DNA of 64,000 bases from an uncultured Paracoccaceae bacterium. GTDB taxonomy: Bacteria; Pseudomonadota; Alphaproteobacteria; Rhodobacterales; Rhodobacteraceae. Where the stretch lies: the NCBI GenBank assembly GCA_947503965.1, contig CANNFU010000013.1, forward strand, positions 1-64,000. Reading direction: 5' to 3'. Both the position numbers and the translations under genes were made by a program. Below, piece after piece: positions 61,410 to 64,000 of the stretch. Position 1 is the stretch's first letter; each line of letters starts with the position of its first letter. A model generated the notes under the pieces. It was not told where the DNA came from. It saw only the letters and a list, made by a program, of their open reading frames with translations, and searched no databases.

Positions 61410-62291
61410 ATGCAGGTCGCATTCCACATCGGCGCAAACTGCACTGACGAAGATCGCCTGCTGAAATCCATCTTCAAAAACGCCGATATTTTACTACAGG
61501 ACGGCGTCGCTGTGCCAGGCCCCAGCCGCTATCGGCGGTTGTTACGCGAGACGATCCAAGGCTTGGGTGACGACCCACCTGCCCCCGATACGCGCGATAT
61601 CCTGCTCGACGCCATCATAGAGAACGACAATATCAGACGGGTCGTGCTGACAAATGACAACTTTATCTGCATCCCAAGGCGGATCTTTGATCACGGGGCA
61701 TTTTATCCGCAGGCGGAACTGAAAGTCAGGGCGCTGCACCGGCTTTTCCCGCGAGATGATATTGAGCTTTTCCTCAGCATCCGAAATCCGGTGACATTCC
61801 TGCAAGAGACGTTTGAGCGTGCCGAGGCCCCCGATCTGGACACCTATCTTGGGTTCATGCGACCCGAAGAGATGCGCTGGTCAGACGTTGTTCGCAGGAT
61901 CAAAGCGGGGGCGCCGGATACACCGCTGACAGTCTGGTGTCATGAAGACAGCCCGCTTTTGTGGGAACAGTTGATCCGTCGCCAGTCGGGTGCCAGCCCC
62001 GAGATGGCCATAAGAGGTGGGTTGGACCCGCTTTCAGGCCTGATCGACCAGACAGGATTGTCCGAACTGCAACAGGCTTTGACCGCCCAACAGCCCCCTG
62101 ATGATGCGACGCGTCACGATATGATCGCCGCGATATGGGAGGCGCATGCCATCGACGACGCCGCCGAATACGAGATAGATTTGATCGATTTCGCACCTGA
62201 TCGGATCGACCACCTGACAGATCTTTATGATCGTGACGTCGAAGTCATCGACGCGATGGAAGGGGTCACACTATTGCTGCCATTCCGCTAG
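61410..62291 (+). CDS. Sulfotransferase-like conserved protein
   Basis: 293 aa from the ATG at 61410 (AGGGATC upstream). It looks like the sulfotransferase/P-loop fold seen in roseobacter proteins: a start strand QVAFHIGANCTDEDRLLKSIFKNADIL where a PAPS loop would be, but without the usual GTKTGTT-type residues, and LFLSIRNPVTFLQETFERAEA like the RNP...S phosphate-binding motif. It may be an inactive relative. Its function is unknown. It ends 2 bp before the convergent GapR gene stop. Confidence 0.65.
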   Translation: MQVAFHIGANCTDEDRLLKSIFKNADILLQDGVAVPGPSRYRRLLRETIQGLGDDPPAPDTRDILLDAIIENDNIRRVVLTNDNFICIPRRIFDHGAFYPQAELKVRALHRLFPRDDIELFLSIRNPVTFLQETFERAEAPDLDTYLGFMRPEEMRWSDVVRRIKAGAPDTPLTVWCHEDSPLLWEQLIRRQSGASPEMAIRGGLDPLSGLIDQTGLSELQQALTAQQPPDDATRHDMIAAIWEAHAIDDAAEYEIDLIDFAPDRIDHLTDLYDRDVEVIDAMEGVTLLLPFR

Positions 62292-62293
62292 GA

Positions 62294-62551
62294 CTACATG
62301 CCCAGCGCGGCCTTATACATGTCCAGAACGGCTTCTTCCTCGGCCAGATCGTTGGCATCGCGCTTGCGCAGCGCCACCACCTTGCGCAGCACTTTGGTAT
62401 CGTAGCCGCGCCCTTTTGCCTCGGCCATCACCTCTTTTTGCGCGTCAGCAATGTCTTTCTTTTCCGCCTCCAGTCGCTCAATCCGCTCAACAAATTGGCG
62501 CAACTCCTGGGCTGCCACGGTTGTTGTAGAATCGGTGACGGAATCGTTCAT
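62294..62551 (-). CDS. gapR: GapR-type DUF2312 nucleoid-associated protein
   Basis: 85 aa. [72 protein letters not shown] is the standard alphaproteobacterial GapR sequence; it is a coiled coil that clamps overtwisted DNA ahead of replication and transcription. A full-length, unbroken copy. It is convergent with the sulfotransferase-like gene. Confidence 0.94.
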   Translation of the reverse strand: MNDSVTDSTTTVAAQELRQFVERIERLEAEKKDIADAQKEVMAEAKGRGYDTKVLRKVVALRKRDANDLAEEEAVLDMYKAALGM

Positions 62552-62662
62552 GAAAGCTCTCCTTTTGGGCGTGCCCCTCCCTAGCGGCAGACCTACATCG
62601 CTGCAAGCCTTGCGGTTCGAAACAGCGCAGGTTAGGCCAACGCCAAACGCAGGAGAACACGC

Positions 62663-62878
62663 ATGGAAATCGTGGTGTGGATCGGGGCAGCCCTGTCTTG
62701 TTTGGGCCTGATCGGTATTGTGTACAGTATCGTCGCGGTCGCGCGCGCCAAAAGGGCCAATCTGCCTGATGAAGAGTTGCGCGCGCGCGTTTCGGCCATT
62801 CTGCCGCTGAACCTGATTGCGCTTTTCGTTTCGATGATTGGTCTGATGGCAGTCATCATCGGGGTGATGCTGGGTTAA
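62663..62878 (+). CDS. Small two-helix membrane protein
   Basis: 71 aa from the ATG at 62663 (AGGAGAA about 6 nt upstream). Two helices (residues 4-26 and 48-70) flank a basic/acidic loop ([17 protein letters not shown]). No family recognised; likely a conserved roseobacter protein. Its stop overlaps the convergent phosphotransferase gene by 4 bp. Confidence 0.7.
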   Translation: MEIVVWIGAALSCLGLIGIVYSIVAVARAKRANLPDEELRARVSAILPLNLIALFVSMIGLMAVIIGVMLG

Positions 62879-63987
62879 TCCCCTGCCCCTTCATGCATAA
62901 CGATTGTTGCCATCGCGGCAAGTGCCGGTACTGCCGCCCCGTATTTGCGCGCCATCTGCGGGTTGGATGCATTGCCGGCCGCGGCGCGGGCTGCAACACC
63001 AGCCAAGATCGCGGCAAGGCGGAAAAACGCAAAAACCAGATAAAAGGGCCAGTCATTAATCGTGTCCAGCCCACGTCTGCGCGCGTAGTCGGCAACGTAG
63101 TCGGCCTCGCTCGGCAGGCCATATTGTGCCCGGTCGATCCCGGCCAAACCGCGCATGTCCCCCTGGTTCGGCAACCGCCACTGCATGCATTGATAGGCAA
63201 GGTCCGCCATCGGGTGACCCAATGTCGACAATTCCCAATCCAGAACGCCGACAATCGCTGGCGCGTCGGGTGCAAAGATCATGTTATCGAGACGCCAATC
63301 ACCATGCACCAGCGACACAGCCCCATCATCGGGCGGCATATTTTCACCTAACCAATCCATGATCGCGACCATCGCATCTGCGGGTTCATCGACTGATGAC
63401 AGATACTGCCTGCTCCACCGGTCCAGTTGCCGCGCAAAATAATTGCCGGGCTTACCGAAATCAGACAGGCCGACGGCATCGACATCGACGTCATGCAACG
63501 CCGCAAGGGCTGCATTCATCGCGTCATAAATTCCCGTCCGCTCTGCATTCTCCAGTTCAGGCAAGGCCGGGTCCCAAAAAATGCGGCCAGGCAGGTAGCG
63601 CATGACGAAAAACGCACGCCGACTTGGGGATGTTTCGGGTGCGGCCAGATGCAGGACCTGTGGCACCGGCACATCTGTATCGGCCAGCGCCTGCATCACG
63701 CGAAATTCGCGATCGACTGCATGGGCAGATGGCAACAGCTTGCCGGGGGGTTTGCTGCGCAGCACATATGTGCCGCTTGCCGCTTCCAGCCTGTATGTTG
63801 GGTTTGACTGGCCAGTCCCGAACTTGGTGACCTCGCCCAGCGCTTCAAATTCCGAAATGGCGTCCGTCAGATATGCATCCAGATCTGCGTGGCTGACCCC
63901 AATTCCTGTCGCGGCTTCATTCATATGCGCATTAAGGTTGAACCGATCTGTCTGTGCAACCCATTGATTGACATCACCCGGACCCAA
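62875..63987 (-). CDS. Aminoglycoside phosphotransferase-like (acyl-CoA dehydrogenase-10-like) kinase, possibly 5'-partial
   Basis: 370 aa in the visible part. The APH-type kinase core is plain: [15 protein letters not shown] (catalytic HxDxxxxN-like loop) and [19 protein letters not shown] (metal-binding DxE). Close to the N terminus is [43 protein letters not shown], typical of the ACAD10-like phosphotransferases tied to acyl-CoA metabolism. The frame stays open to the window edge; TTG at 63987 or ATG at 63924 are possible starts, so the true start may lie outside. Confidence 0.85.
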   Translation of the reverse strand: MGPGDVNQWVAQTDRFNLNAHMNEAATGIGVSHADLDAYLTDAISEFEALGEVTKFGTGQSNPTYRLEAASGTYVLRSKPPGKLLPSAHAVDREFRVMQALADTDVPVPQVLHLAAPETSPSRRAFFVMRYLPGRIFWDPALPELENAERTGIYDAMNAALAALHDVDVDAVGLSDFGKPGNYFARQLDRWSRQYLSSVDEPADAMVAIMDWLGENMPPDDGAVSLVHGDWRLDNMIFAPDAPAIVGVLDWELSTLGHPMADLAYQCMQWRLPNQGDMRGLAGIDRAQYGLPSEADYVADYARRRGLDTINDWPFYLVFAFFRLAAILAGVAARAAAGNASNPQMARKYGAAVPALAAMATIVMHEGAGD

Positions 63988-64000
63988 TGCGCCAATGCGA

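Noticed and set aside
1..64000. CRISPR arrays, prophage modules and complete insertion sequences
   Set aside because: No regularly spaced direct repeats with spacers, no phage structural genes and no transposase genes were seen.

Overview
The window looks like a chromosomal segment of a marine alphaproteobacterium of the Rhodobacteraceae (roseobacter group). The evidence is the overall high G+C, the membrane-bound formate dehydrogenase cluster with its DUF3305/DUF3306/DUF6494/DUF6505 companions, the TupABC, SitABCD and GlpSTPQ-type transporters, a GapR-type protein (DUF2312) and the holB-tmk-carboxypeptidase-SPOR order. Species cannot be named from the sequence. Three tRNA genes are readable: Tyr(GTA), Ser(TGA) and Thr(TGT). 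No complete insertion sequence, prophage or CRISPR array was seen.

Layout. (1) 1-7.4 kb, minus strand: an RTX toxin/adhesin locus that is more A+T-rich than the rest. In transcription order it holds a small membrane protein, a 554-aa protein ending in the N-terminal half of a Hint (hedgehog/intein) domain, a HlyC-like acyltransferase, a 1404-aa RTX protein that begins with the C-terminal half of a Hint domain, and a second HlyC acyltransferase. The Hint halves sit on two proteins with an acyltransferase gene between them, so the locus may encode a naturally split, trans-acting Hint/intein system. (2) 7.4-12.3 kb: a gene-poor boundary, then housekeeping genes (DUF302, hisF-hisE, CoA-binding protein, YHS protein, zinc ribbon, rlmB, tRNA-Tyr). 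(3) 12.8-26.5 kb: formate oxidation. A Tat-exported, Cys-type formate dehydrogenase (alpha, beta, cytochrome b gamma) lies with its chaperone and DUF proteins on the minus strand. A divergent plus-strand set holds a polyferredoxin, an Mrp-type Fe-S carrier and small DUF proteins, and a TupABC tungstate importer closes the region, suggesting a tungsten enzyme. (4) 26.5-30 kb: SitABCD Mn/Fe/Zn importer with a Fur/Mur-like box. (5) 30.2-35.4 kb: a polyamine-type ABC importer. (6) 35.4-41.9 kb: an AEC carrier, then an operon for cell-wall, nucleotide and DNA replication functions. (7) 42.1-48.7 kb: tRNA-Ser and a glycerol ABC importer (GlpVSTPQ plus DUF2160), with several palindromic elements between its genes. 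(8) 48.8-54.3 kb: a BlaI/M56 sensor-repressor pair followed by the Anbu (ancestral proteasome beta) operon. (9) 54.9-60.7 kb, minus strand: an unusual four-gene operon of one stand-alone membrane sensor, two proteins that fuse the same sensor module to a major-facilitator transporter, and one orphan periplasmic binding protein. (10) 61-64 kb: tRNA-Thr, a sulfotransferase-like protein, GapR, a small membrane protein and a phosphotransferase running to the window edge.

The two best candidates for an undescribed system are the split-Hint RTX locus (0.1-7 kb) and the sensor-MFS/binding-protein operon (54.9-60.7 kb). Functions proposed for both are inference from sequence; no searches or structure predictions were run.
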